NCBI GenBank assembly: GCA_011109175.1
Contig: RDEW01000004.1
Coordinates: 1,759,355-1,823,354, forward strand
Reading direction: 5' to 3'
Length of the DNA: 64,000 nucleotides
From: Dicyema japonicum
Taxonomy: Eukaryota > Dicyemida > Rhombozoa > Dicyemidae
Each line of letters starts with the position of its first letter. Position 1 is the first letter of the stretch. The position numbers and the translations under genes were made by a program. The notes under the pieces are model-generated. The model worked only from the letters and a program-made list of their open reading frames with translations, was not told where the DNA came from and ran no database searches. Below are positions 43,441 through 55,149 of the stretch, piece by piece.

Positions 43441-43659
43441 TAGTAAAGTTCTCATACTGGCGGATGCTTTAAAGACGTGATGCTGGGAAAGAATGCGTCT
43501 CACTTTAAGAGGGAGACTAACTAATCCCTTGATCTTTACACGCAATCCAGTGGTCATTGTACTGAAAACTGAGGTCGTTACCAGAACTCGTCGCCAGGTA
43601 ACGTAATGCCAGCGGACGCACCCAGAGATACGACATGTGTTTTTGCTTCTGTGCACAAT

Positions 43660-44170
43660 TCGGTGGCAGATTTTGGTCTTATTGGCCTCTTGTCATTTAA
43701 TATTATTATTATTTTTATTTAATGTTGAATGATTTCGTTTATAAAATATTAATTCTAATAAAAATATAATTTTATTTATATTTACTGGATAACCTAAAAA
43801 GAAAATAAAATTTAAAACTAAAAATTAAACGAACGGCAATTTAAATGATTAGTGTACGACAATATTTACACAAACGAACTGGAAAATTTGGAATTATTTG
43901 GTAATAAACTTATAGTAATCACAGGTTTGCTGCTACAAACTATGGGAAAATAACGAAAAAAAACTACTGTAAAATGATTTCGTAGAAAACTGGTAAGATC
44001 ATGATTAACATAAAGTTTTGAGTTATTAGCACATGTGGGAGGTTTACATGACCAAGATACTAAAATTTCGCTATATTTGTCAGGAAAATTATTCATCGGA
44101 ATCGTAAGGATCACTTTAAACAGATTTCGTTGTTACTTGGTAAATCATAGAGTAATAATAACAGAGGATA
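43660..44170. other. AT-rich spacer upstream of gene at 44.18 kb
   Basis: No supported feature; minus-strand frame 43866-44114 lacks motifs and splice partners. Confidence 0.4.
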
Positions 44171-44176
44171 TTATGA

Positions 44177-44645
44177 ATGATTAAATTGTTAAAACAAAAA
44201 AGGACAAAATCTGATAAAAAGTCTAAATTATATAATGAAATTCGTGATATTGACTTTGAATTGAAAATATTCCCAATATAGTATTATGTAATATTTAGTC
44301 AATTTCAGGTTGTTCTGCCATTTATAAGATATTTTAGACAGTTTTGCTGTTGATCTTCGCTTAATGTCACTACCAGAAGAATGGGTTGGAACTGAATCCG
44401 TCATTGAGGATTTGTGCCCTCCTGTCAATGAAAATGATTATCAAGAATATTATAATCTACTACTCTCTCCGTCAATTCGAGCGGAACAGCCGACTTTACT
44501 GAAGCGTACTGTTTACTTAAGCAAGTGACACTGTTTTGGATCCTTCCATCAGCAAAAGGATTCTTTCCAATCAAGATATATGGGCTTCTGTAATCTCCAA
44601 AGGTATTAATTTTGATATTTTAACTATTATTCATTTATATTCATA
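44177..44645 (+). CDS. 5' half of a gene apparently split by LINE insertions
   Basis: Starts ATG at 44177: MIKLLKQKRTKSDKKSKLYN, EIRDIDFELKIFP. After a poorly resolved join (44275-44340, acceptor GATATTTTAG) it continues SFAVDLRLMSLPEEWVGTES, VIEDLCPPVNENDYQEYYNL and LLSPSIRAEQPTLLK. A candidate intron of only 16 nt (starting GTACTGTTTA near 44502) then restores frame to DTVLDPSISKRILSNQDIWA and SVISK, followed by a GTATTA donor at about 44604. The downstream intron contains L2 and L3 LINE sequence (44650-45175), after which coding resumes in the same direction at 45193. The acidic, helix-rich protein is not one I recognise. The joins at 44275-44340 and across the LINEs are inference. Confidence 0.5.
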
Positions 44646-44649
44646 ATCA

Positions 44650-44760
44650 TTTAAGCACTGGAGATCTCCGCGAACGCCGCTGGCTATTTGAGCGAATTTC
44701 GCTCGCAATTTTGAGAGGGAACAGCCACGCGGTGAGGGCGGCAACTACCTGACTTCTATT
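44650..44760 (+). mobile_element. L2 LINE extreme C-terminus
   Basis: TGDLRERRWLFERISLAILR then GNSHAVRAATT, stop: a nearly intact L2 end, inside the presumed intron of the flanking gene. Confidence 0.75.
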
Positions 44761-44894
44761 GTTTAAATTTATAAAGCCAAAATAAAAATTATTTTTTTTT
44801 TAAATCATTCGAGTGTTACATTAATATATTAATTTATATTCATAACCATTCAAGCGCTACATTATCATATAAGTTTTTATAGTCAGTACTTATA

Positions 44895-45175
44895 TTATTA
44901 CGGACCAGAACACAAAATCCAGCCCATTGAAATTTTCTTAATCGAATTACAACGGAAACTCTTAAAGGAGGCTAGTTTACCGAGCTGCCCTCTATTCCAT
45001 ACACTATCGAAATTTCTACAATCATACAGAAAATTTGAGCCGTCCAATGAGAAGAGCTGTTCAGGATTATCGACCCCACCGGACTCGTCCACTCCTTCGT
45101 CTGTCTGGGATCACTTAGTTAGTTAGATGAGAACTATTATTTCTTTCTCTTTGACCCAGTGATCCTGGGGTAATA
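44895..45175 (+). mobile_element. L3 LINE 3' end
   Basis: An open C-terminus (PIEIFLIELQRKLLKEASLP...SSVWDHLVS, stop in GGGATCACTTAGTTAGTTAG), then a short 3' UTR CAGTGATCCTGGGGTAATAATA with the TAA-type tail. It ends about 15 bp before the next exon's TATAG acceptor. Confidence 0.7.
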
Positions 45176-45192
45176 ATACTTATATTATAGAT

Positions 45193-45775
45193 TGGGGTTT
45201 TGAGGGCAAAGAGATTGCAAACGGATAATCCCGCAAATTATAGTCTCGCCAAATTAAGAGAAAATCGTGAAAATGGAGATAGGACACTTTTTGTATTATC
45301 AAGTACAATCCCAAAGATAGCCCAACAAATGAACTCCTTAGTTAACAAATATGGTATAATATATATTATGAGAATTATTGAATAATATGGGCTGACTAAA
45401 ATATACTACATTTGTTAGAAAATCAAATATAAACGAATTATTGGACAGTAGAACGACCGCCCTTCGTAGCATTGAAATGATGAGCCATCAAAGTGACAAC
45501 GAAGAGGGAATCGGGGATACCAAATGAGCATTCCAGAGATAGATTCCCATGAAATACTGTTTTTATTTAAAAGTAACTTATCACTGAGTGAAAAAACGAG
45601 CGAATATGGACCACAGATACCTATTCTTCGGGACATTTCTCAGTCATCAAAAAGTTCAAGGAAAATCCCAATTAACAAAAGAATTCATTCAAAATGCTAG
45701 AAATGCATGTCCTCACAGAAATGACAACATTCTCATCAATTTGTCCTTCAACTATGTATTCTAAAAGTCATCTGC
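45193..45775 (+). CDS. 3' half of the split gene, multi-exon, partly resolved
   Basis: After TTATATTATAG an open segment reads LRAKRLQTDNPANYSLAKLR, ENRENGDRTLFVLSSTIPKI and AQQMNSLVNKYG, ending at a GTATAA donor near 45355. Three further open segments follow in different frames: NINELLDSRTTALRSIEMMS (about 45418-45525), SIPEIDSHEILFLFKSNLSL with EKTSEYGPQIPILRDISQSS (45527-45700), and QLTKEFIQNARNACPHRNDN (to about 45768). Such frame alternation is the pattern seen at proven micro-introns here, but I could not fix each site. Same strand as, and probably continuous with, 44177-44645. Family unknown. Confidence 0.45.
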
Positions 45776-45894
45776 TGAGTACTTTAGTGATATTTTAGGT
45801 AATAATATATAAAGTAGTCCACTGCAAAAATAATAAAATCAGATGTTATCATAATACGGAGATATTCAAATTATTATTTTGTGATTTGTTTAAA

Positions 45895-46276
45895 TTAGTT
45901 TTTTTTAATTCCACGGCTTATTAAAAAATTCAATAAACTAAAACCATCTTCTACCACAAGAGAATAAGGGTTATCATATATTTGAATGATTAGCCTGTTC
46001 ATGCCTTCCTTATACCATCTGTCTTTGGATTCTGGATTAATTTCCATAAGCTATGTTTCTTCTCATATCTTGGGGAGAATTCCATCTATGATTTAATTTA
46101 TGGACAAAGCTAATGGTTGGCTGGATTTGACCATTCTGAAGAAATCTCTGTGATCCATGGCGACGTATAGCGTTTCCCATGGCGACAGATGGATGTCCTT
46201 TTTGATTATCGCAGTAAAACTCTATAGCATCACCTCCAACCTGCTCTTCGTTGATAGTGAGAGCGAGGCGATCCAT
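45895..46276 (-). CDS. Unrecognised 108-residue protein, two exons
   Basis: ATG at 46276: MDRLALTINEEQVGGDAIEF, CDNQKGHPSVAMGNAIRRHG, FLQNGQIQPTISF. Exon 46276-46106, intron 46105-46051 (55 nt), exon 46050-45895: LMEINPESKDRWYKEGMNRL, IIQIYDNPYSLVVEDGFSLL, NFLISRGIKKN. An alternative 20-nt intron (46105-46086) also keeps phase and gives SFMEFSPRYEKKHSLWKLIQ with an earlier stop, so alternative splicing or one wrong model is possible. Both halves are clearly coding-like. No family recognised. Confidence 0.6.
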
Positions 46277-46639
46277 ATTGTTACTTCTCGTCTCTTTTTA
46301 TGAACAAATGAACATTTTCCTGGTAAGTCTTTTAGATTATTTTAAAAACCAAAAACCAATTATTAATTTCAAAAAATGACAGTTCAGGTCAAATAGTGTC
46401 TACTCAGGAAGATATTAGTAAGACATAGTTTGGCTGGATAACTTGGTCCAACAAAAGACATCAAATGGTGTTGATTATTTTAATGTAATCAAAAATCGAT
46501 TATGATGAGAAAGCTATGGTTGTCATGGATATTCTTAGTGGAAATTTTTTAGAGGATATCTGTAAAAAAAGTTAGTTTTTCAGAGTATTGGGATGATGTA
46601 AAGAGTGACTGGATTGGAAGATATACCACTTGAAGTACC

Positions 46640-47140
46640 AAAACACCTATTTGAAGTGACCATTGAGTATTTACCTTATTGGAAGTCTCCAGGATATGAT
46701 TGATGGAGTTATTTCTTTTTAAAGAAATTAACGTTCTTTCATTAAGTAATCTTAACCAAATGATCAGAGTCATAGATGGGAGGAAGTGTCCCTGGTGATT
46801 GGTTTATATGTGAGTTATCTATCTGATACCAAAATTTGAATACCCGAAATCACCTAAGGAATTACGACCACTAACCTGCCCTCACTGTAAAAGCTAATGA
46901 CGAAGTACAAACTTAGAGAATATGTGGAACCTTTGGCCTTAGCTCTGAATACCAAATAGGAACAAAGAGAATGTGTTAATGGGCGGAAAAACAATTAAGT
47001 CAATATAGAAATATATAAAGCAAATGAGTATATTCTATTTTCTCTTTGGATTGACGTAAAGAAGACTTTCGACGTTGTTTAGTACTCTAGAAGAACGGGG
47101 ATGTGGACTTTAGTCTCAATGAGGCAATACTACATTTTGC
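46640..47140 (+). mobile_element. Decayed R2/CRE-like LINE reverse transcriptase
   Basis: Across frames: a WKSPGYD block near 46680, YLIPKFEYPKSPKELRPLTC near 46825-46880, LMTKYKLREYVEPLALALNT and FSLWIDVKKTFDVV near 47040-47080. The order PGxDG, IPK...P-ELRPLTC, D-K-FD is that of R2/CRE-type LINEs and differs from L1-L3. Many frame breaks. Confidence 0.5.
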
Positions 47141-47149
47141 CATGAGTTA

Positions 47150-49190
47150 AGTGACAAACTAAACCATTCAGTTAGAAATCTATTACTTAGAGGCTATCTT
47201 AGTAATTTTAAAATTACAAGGAAGACGGGGAAGGTTGAATATTAATGAATATCAGTTAATTATTAAAATAAACCAAGAAATGAAGAGTGGTGAAGATACT
47301 AAACAAATACTTGAATTTGAGGGATATGTTGTACTCTTGACATGGTAATATCAACCAAGCGTCAATATATAGAAAGTAAGTTCTTCCATAACAATTATAA
47401 TATAGAAATGGATGGACTAAGTATTACTTTAACTAATTTTGTAGTTAACTCACAAAACTTGAGATGATCTATTTCTCCAAATGGCGATATTATTATTAAC
47501 TTCAATCATAATAATCCTATGAATTTATCACTATTACTTCAAGACACATGAACTAATAGTTATTGACACTACTCACACACGTGCTTTTCTAAGTAATTTG
47601 GCTTATATTTTCTTGTGTTGTTTGATTGTAGAAAATAATCGGTTCGTGGTAAATTGTGTATTTGTATGTCCAAAAAGATTATTTGAGTGAGCTAATTTTT
47701 GGATATCCCAAAATGTGGTAAAAAGATCTTTCGTAATAAATTTACGTAACAAATTTATTTTATGAAGGGGTTCCAAGGAATGGACGTCTTCTGCCTTTTA
47801 TGGATGTTCTGGATAGACTTGTGTGATGTTGGATCTTGGTCATAATAGTGGATCGATGATCTTTTAATTCTTTCTATTGTAGAATATTGAGTGAGTTATT
47901 GGGTCATTAATATTATCGAAATGTTACGTAACTTCCCGATTATGATTTCACAAACCAGGGATATTGATATGCTTAATGTACAAGTGATAAATGATTCATC
48001 ACTGAATCTTAGAATATTCATGACATGTGGCATTGAGGAGGCTGTTTATTTAGTGGATTGTAGAATATGTTTGTGAATAGTTTCGAAATATCTCATTTAC
48101 GTTCGAATATGTTTGAAGGAAAAGTCCCCATATTGATTGATTCTCTGTTTCGTGTGATGTTTGAAAAAATTATTGAAAATTTGAGGTTAGCGATAAGCGA
48201 TCGTTCACTGGAAAGTGAGCTTTATATTGAATGTTGCGAAACCTTTACGTGAAATAACATAATCAAATAGCCAATAACTTATAGATCAATTGGAAGACCC
48301 ATTTAGCTTAAAGCACGTGAGTGTGGTTTACTAAGATTATTGAAGAGGGACAAGGACTTTTTTCTAATCGAGCCAGTTGTCTCGAATCAATAACATGGAA
48401 TCAAGTTATTTTAAGTGCTAACACGTGTTAAATTATTTTATTTTTTTATGTTCTCCAAATCCTGATTGTTTACTTTACACTTATCCTTCCTGGTCCAACT
48501 TTCAGTTAATCATTTGACGAAAATTAGGTGAGATATAAAATATATTCACATGCCCACGTGGTCATATGGTTTACTGGAACTTTAAAAGCTCATTTTAATA
48601 ATAATTTAGAGATTTGTAATCTGGACTCTGTAGGATTCGTGGAGAATATAATTAACTTATCTCAAGACTATTGAAGATATCACAAATTCAATTTCGGATT
48701 GATACAAGCATTCTTATCTGTCAGATTTGGGGGCATCCGTTTAACCTCTGTTGTGGACATTTCCTTGCACTCTTACCCGTCTTCATTATCATGCAACACG
48801 CTTCTGTGTCCTTCTAGATGACTGAAAATTGGGTCTGGATAAGAAAATTACTGCAGGATTGAGGAGTTAGTCAACGGCCTATGACGTTTCAGAGAAGGAT
48901 ATTTTGGAACGGAATCCTTACGGAGATATTACTGACTATATCTGAAACGACCTTCAGGCAGCTTTAAACTTCTGATTTATAAACCCTGAAGTAACAATTT
49001 TCCGAATTATTATTTCTCTTCTATGTATTGCTTTTTGAAAGTAAAAGTTCTAATCAGCTAGAATAGGCCAATGACGACTCTACGCATTAATTCAAGAACA
49101 TCAGATTGTCGGTTTAAAATGATTTATCGACTTATCCTCAGTTGATTCTGGTTATTACTTTTCACAGGGATGAAAACAATTCTTTGTTAT
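47150..49190. other. About 2 kb without supported gene
   Basis: Frames 47891-48076 and 48067-48252 overlap slightly and have hydrophobic, I/L-rich content but no motif. May be the 3' part of the R2/CRE-like element. Confidence 0.3.
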
Positions 49191-49199
49191 GTTACCGTG

Positions 49200-49330
49200 G
49201 TTTTTTGGAATTTTTCATTCCATTTCATCAAAAGGGTCACCAAGAATATACGTGAGACTGGATGGCTACGAGAGCGTATCTCGATGGACTTTCTCAGAGG
49301 AAACAAGCAGGTGATTCAAGTTTCCTAGAT
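49200..49330 (+). mobile_element. L2 LINE extreme C-terminus
   Basis: Reads NIRETGWLRERISMDFLRGN then KQVIQVS, stop, the L2 terminal block. Confidence 0.6.
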
Positions 49331-49339
49331 TAAAATTAA

Positions 49340-51170
49340 ACTAAATATATAATATATTTTATTTATTATAAAATACATCGTAATTAAAGTTATTAATAGT
49401 TTAGATCCTTACGTCATTAAATCGTAACCGGTCAACATCCGAAGTCTGGAAAACTACTCGAAATATCTCGAAGGTGGATGAAAGGACACCCGGAAATGAC
49501 GAATTCAGCCAAAAGGACATAAACGCCTTAATAAAATACTACGCGAAAATCTCTCACAAAAACCATATGAGGACTTAAGTGACTTGTGAATAAAAATTAA
49601 TTATGTTTATTAAAACTAAATTTAATGATTATTATCTCTTAATTTTGTTTTACTGTGGTCTTGGGTTAAATAAATAAAATAAATAAAAATAAAATAATAA
49701 AACTTTTGAATAATTTAATTGATTCACTATTGCATGTCGTTTCTCGTTAACCAAAAGGGAAATAGAAATTTAGAACATGATGGAAATCTGTATCATTTAA
49801 AATACAGGAAGGGACAAAGCACATATTAGAGGTGCTCAGGTCGTAATTGTCCTGGATCTGTAAAAACCATTCAATTCTGTGATGAAGTTTGGAGTCTGAA
49901 GCAACATAATCATCTTCCAAGGAGTGAATTTGTCAAGACAGCCTTAATACGGGAGGACATAAAGCAGAAATCACTCTTATGTGATTGTGTCCTAGACAGA
50001 TAATTAATAATTCTCTGATTGACAAAATTTGACGACTATTGCTTTGGCAGGGACTCATTCTTCTCTGGAACAACTGATTAATAAAACAATATAAAATATC
50101 CCACACGAAAGTGATGATTCAGTTCTTAATATTGAGGAGAATTTAATGTATACCTTACGAGGGCATAGATTATATCAGTTTGGACACAGTTTTCGCCAAA
50201 ATATTGGTATATTAATGATTAACTTTTCAGATGTTGAGACAAATTTAGATATTTACATCTAAAATCAATAAACCACAATTAATTCACTATTTATTCATAA
50301 ATCGAATTATCCGTGTTAGAAAAGTGCATATTAAAAGTATGATCAGACTAGCCAAAAGTACAATGATATTGTTTCATATCTACAATGCAAGATCATCAAC
50401 CAAAATTTTACACGAATGCAAAAATTTCGGTTTATTAAGAAAGCCAATTTTTTTCTTGTTGGAAGATTCTAAACTCTTTACAAATGATGAAACTCATAAA
50501 CGTGTTATTGCTCAGGACGATGTTTAAAATATGAAGGTAGAATGCAGTAAACAGCATTTGACCACTCATTATGGAATCAATAAACTGAAAGAATTTTGCG
50601 ACAATTATTATTTCACAACTAAATACAATTTTTAATCTGAAAATTTTTAAGATTGGAAGTTATATAAGAATCGAAAAATCAAATAGTGGAGAATAATCCA
50701 TATTTATTGGTTAGCAAAATATATACAAGAAATTTTGATAGCAGCCTTCAACACTATTTGATAAATCCAATAATATATAGATATTGAAGAAAAAATGACA
50801 ATATAACAGAAAAACAAGACAAAATAAGAAACATTGGTTTTTTGGGTTAAATAATAATAAATAATAAAATAAGAAACAAAATACCAGCCACCACAACGCG
50901 GCAACCATGTGTCAAGTATATATATCTATTAAAAGGTTCGCCATATTTTAAAACAATTTTTAAAAATAAATAACTATTAAATTAGATAAGTCATAATTTT
51001 ACGAGACTTAATTAATTTAACTATAATGATCATGCCGTGTGGCACATCCACGTCTCAATGAAGAAGGGATAGAGATTTTGCGGCTCTTTTTCATATAAAT
51101 TGTGCAATGCCACCACATCGTAGGTGAGAAATCATGAAAAATACAAATCCAAAGTGCGGATGACATTTCA
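49340..51170. other. AT-rich stretch, no supported gene
   Basis: Low-complexity AAATAAATAAAA at about 49670-49705 and TAATAATAAATAATAAAATA near 50850-50872 each follow a TTGGGTTAAATAA sequence and look like LINE tails. No reliable frame. Confidence 0.4.
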
Positions 51171-51179
51171 ATAGCTAAA

Positions 51180-52362
51180 TTGAAACACTTGGGGCCAATA
51201 GCAATCGATGCCCTTACTCAGATTTTCAATTACTCTGAATAGAAATGAGATTCCCTCATTATGGAAAAAATCACTTATACATCCAATACCTAAAAATGAA
51301 CAAAGCCTTAGACGACCCCCGGAGTTATCGTCCAATATCGATTCTTTGTGGCCTTTCAAGGACATTGGAAAAATAATCCTCCACAAGATCACTCATTCGC
51401 TTGATCTTGCAAGTTTCCAACATGGCTTTAGATCGGGATACTGAACTTCAACACATCAAACAAAACTAACTCGGTTCATCTCGTTTCTCAAGAATTCTCT
51501 ATATCACCAACCTTGTTCAATTTATTTACAAGAGACCTTCCAAATCCAAACATCCAAAATACCATCCTTCTGTCTTATGCCGACGATCTCATTGTCGCAG
51601 CAAAACACCAAGACCATAAAGAAGCTGCACGAAGGGTTCAGGAGACCCTCGACATTATGAACCCATGGTTCCTCAAAAACCTCATGAAAATATCCCCCTG
51701 GTAAGTCAAACACTGCGGTTATCTCCTTTTACAGAAACACATATCCTTCGATCCTAAATTAACTTGGAATGGAGAGCTTATCCCAGTTAATAAGAACCTA
51801 TCAATCCTTGGAGTTACATATGACCCGTTTATGACGTTCACACATCATTTTGGACACAATTATTTTAAGAGTTCAAAAAAAGATGGGGATCCTCAAGACT
51901 TTTGCTAGATCTCCAATATCTTAACTTTCTTATTTCAAATTATTATACAAACAGTATGTTCTACCGACAATGGAACATGCATGTACGGCGTACACCCTTT
52001 CAATATCCACGCAGAACAAATTAGAAATCAATACAAACGCAAATGCCTCCGGATCCTTCTTAAATGTGACAGAACGACGCTTACGTCAGAAATGAGTAAC
52101 ACGTAGATCTCAAAAAAATTATAAAACTATTGGTGGCGAACAACAAAAATTCTTGAAAATGGAGCGATCTTCCGGTAACCCCTTGAAGATGAGTTTCTAG
52201 CCTACCTAGAAGTATGCTCGCAAATTTGAGATCAAACCTTCTTCCTTTTGGACGATCATAAAAAAATTGCAGACAAAGTCGAAACAAAGGAGGACGCAAT
52301 GACACCGGGATCACTTAATTAGACAATAAATTTTTTCTCTGTGTTCCCGGGGTTATAATAAT
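51180..52362 (+). mobile_element. L3 LINE, RT to 3' end
   Basis: Contains RNEIPSLWKKSLIHPIPKNE, RPISILCGLSRT (frame-shifted), SLDLASFQHGFRSGY, ILLSYADDLIVAAKHQDHKE with the catalytic YADD, LSILGVTYDPFMTF and LPTMEHACTAYTLSI. The 3' end is GGGATCACTTAATTAG, a short UTR and CCCGGGGTTATAATAATAAT. It is the most complete L3 copy here but has many frameshifts. Confidence 0.82.
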
Positions 52363-52364
52363 AA

Positions 52365-52580
52365 TGTCGCGTGGCGTCATTGAATCCACCTAACTGCGGA
52401 GACACCCAATGCCTTGCCGGCATCTAAAGGATCCAACTATTCTTTCTCCGGGGACAATTTCGTTACTTGGAGACAAGTTCTGGAACGCAGAACGAGTCAG
52501 GATCAAGGAGTTGGTTAGTTTGGAATACCCTTGGTCTTTGGAATGAATTTAATTTAATGCCGCGTGGCGTCATGTGCTGC
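52365..52580 (-). repeat. Dispersed repeat R-X, minus strand
   Basis: On the minus strand: GATCCTTTAGATGCCGGCAA, TTGGGTGTCTCCGCAG, ATGACGCCACGCG, and the GTTCCAGAAC/CTTGATCC end. It directly follows the TAA tail of the L3 copy. Confidence 0.65.
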
Positions 52581-52589
52581 TACTTGGCT

Positions 52590-53240
52590 AATTGGTTGAA
52601 GTTTAATGTTTGTTTTTCTATACCACCTCTTCCCCTTCTTACTAGAATGGCCTCCTGTAATCCACTTGTCTCAGGAGGCGCTTAGTATCAGGTTGGCGTA
52701 AAAAAGGATCATTTGCTTTCCTTACAAGGCGTGAACGCAAAGAATTGACGTCTTTTAACTTTTATGCTGGTTCCGGAATTGTGTGACTTTGAATGATTTT
52801 TTATGTAACAGTGGAAACTGGATACACTTAATTAGTTGTTTACTGTTAACTCCTTTTTCGTTGTATACAGATGACCTGTCATTTTCATGCGGAAATAATT
52901 ATTCCATAGGAGGTTTTCCGTATCCTACATGGTAAACTGCGACATTTATTGTCCGTCAACAGTATCGTTCAAGGACTTTAGACACCTATTCGGATTGAAT
53001 TGTCGTCGAGAAAAGTTCACAAAACTCGAATTGGAATGGCGTTGAACCATGATACACTTTCGGAAGATTCCGACAAACATGAACGATATGTCGAAAGCCC
53101 TCAGGAGTAAATACGTCGCGAATCCTGGGAAGGGGAAGTTAAGAATAGTTACGGCTCCAGATCTCCCGTAGATGCCCGACGTCCGAGTTAGTTAATAATT
53201 ACAGAATGAACCTGAATCAGAAGATAACGACTAATTAATT
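52590..53240. other. No gene seen
   Basis: Mixed sequence with short frames only. Partly repeats the R-X margin (GCCGCGTGGCGTCATG at about 52558). Confidence 0.35.
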
Positions 53241-53249
53241 GAAAAACTA

Positions 53250-53962
53250 TCCACCAAACAAAAAGAATTACGCTTAAGAATTGAGAACTCTAAATCATCC
53301 GACAAGTAAAAGCATTGAAAACAGAAAGAAGCTTTAAAATGCCACAAAAAGTCACAACGAGGAAGAGGATATTAAAGCCCTCGAAGAAATATAAAAATGA
53401 CACTAAAATATTCAAAACCATCCGAATCCTCAACCATGGAAAACTATGAAATAACATCATTGTTCATGACAACGATGGCAATACAGTCATTTACAGGAGC
53501 ATAAAAATTGAACTGATATCCAAAAATTTCTGCATCAATTTATAAGTTGGTCAAACCCTTGGAGAAATGAGAAAGATACCAACTTGGCACTAGAAAGGCT
53601 AATCAATATTGAAGAAACTAGAGTGCAGTCACAAACCTTAACAAAGACACCCAGGATCGTTAAAACATGGTATGTCAGAGTTAGCGAAAATAATAACCAT
53701 AATTTTCAATATGTCATAGAAAAAACCTTTGCAAATATCTTGGAATAGGTCCCTGTGCATAAATCGAGAAACAAAAAGGCCTTCTAAATAACCTAAGGCC
53801 AATAATCTCTTTAACTACCTTACGGAAAACATTATTTCTTGTCTGTCTTACCAGAATAAGAGATATAGTCGAAGAGTTTCTCCCGCCTAGTCACTGGTAG
53901 ATCTACTTGTCAGGAAGATCTACAGCTGATGTCACATGGATCTGGGATTTCTCCACTACGCC
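53250..53962 (+). mobile_element. L1-like LINE, pre-RT to early RT region, interrupted
   Basis: Reads KTERSFKMPQKVTTRKRI..., IIVHDNDGNTVIYRSIKIEL, then LRPIISLTTLRKTLFLVCLT, RIRDIVEEFLPP and SGRSTADVTWIWDFSTT. These are the RPI and RSTADV RT blocks of L1-like elements. The copy stops abruptly where an opposite-strand L3 copy begins. Confidence 0.65.
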
Positions 53963-53964
53963 GT

Positions 53965-54765
53965 AATTACTGAAAAATGACATATATCCTCGGTTTAGAT
54001 TTTTGATCCCGTGAACAGAAATAAACTATGATCGTTATTGAAGATATTCTCGACCAAGTCAAGATTAGGACACCCAAGGAGTGTTTTAACAAAATTAGCT
54101 TTCGTTGTGCCGAGGAGATGACGTTGTCGATGTGTTTGCTGAAGGTCAAGAGTGGGTCGTAAGTTACGCCCAGTATCTTGACCGAGTTGGTCGTGGGGAT
54201 TGAGTTTCCCTTTATGGTTACACATGGAGCGGAGTTTGTCAATCTTCTGTTTTTTGTGAAAATTGTTGTATAAGACTTTTCGTGACTTGTATGTAGAATG
54301 TTCTTAACGTGCCAACAGTTCAGATCGTCCAATGAAGCTTGTATCCGGTAAACTGCAGTATTAACGCACTGGTCTTTGACTGCGACGATTATATCATCCG
54401 CATATGTCAAAACCAGAGTATATTCACTGGTAAGGGAGGTCATATCATTCAGGAATAGGTTGAACAGGTGTGGTGACAGTGGAGATCCTTGAGAGACCCC
54501 ATTTGGAAAACTTGGTCACTTAGTTTTTCCAGCAGTTACTCTTCCTCTTATTCCATTTAGGAAATTAGCAATCCAGATTTTCAGGTTGTTTGGGATTTTT
54601 GATGTAAAGATCTTCCTTATCAACAGCTTTCTTGGGACAGTGTCGAAATCTTTTTCTATATCTATGGAGCATATGAATGACTTCTGATGAGGTTTCCGTT
54701 TTAGCCATCCTTGATGAAATTTGTAAGGCATGTAAGATGCGTTTATGTGGAGTGCCCTTTTCTGA
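53965..54765 (-). mobile_element. L3 LINE RT, minus strand
   Basis: The minus strand reads FICSIDIEKDFDTVPRKLLI, GVSQGSPLSPHLFNLFLND, YTLVLTYADDIIVAVKDQCV, and VKILGVTYDPLLTFSKHIDN. The 54443-53967 frame is open for 158 codons, the best-preserved L3 RT. The catalytic YADD is intact and FDTV precedes it in order. Confidence 0.85.
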
Positions 54766-54769
54766 ATCC

Positions 54770-55145
54770 GCGTTAAAAAGGTGCGTCAGAAAGGTATGGT
54801 TTGATTAGTTCAAGAGGTTATACGTTATTAAGAAAACCTATAAATAGTTGTGTCATTGGGAAAGATATTTTTTTAATTTAAAATAATTAGTGAAAATTTA
54901 AAATTAACAAAATGTATAGCAAAGTAGTATTGGGAGTTTTAATGTTTGTTAAATTTATTTTTGTGTGTATCACAAATAATTACATTCTGTGACGAATACA
55001 ACACAGAAACCTGTACAAAGGAACTGGTATTAATATTTGGAAGACTATTATCAAAATGAATCGTAATCTGAGAAATACATTTATGAAAATTTATAAGTAT
55101 CTGCCGATTTCGACCACGTGGTTGAACTCTATAAGAATCATATGA
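54770..55145. other. AT-rich spacer
   Basis: Nothing recognised. Confidence 0.4.
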
Positions 55146-55149
55146 TCAT

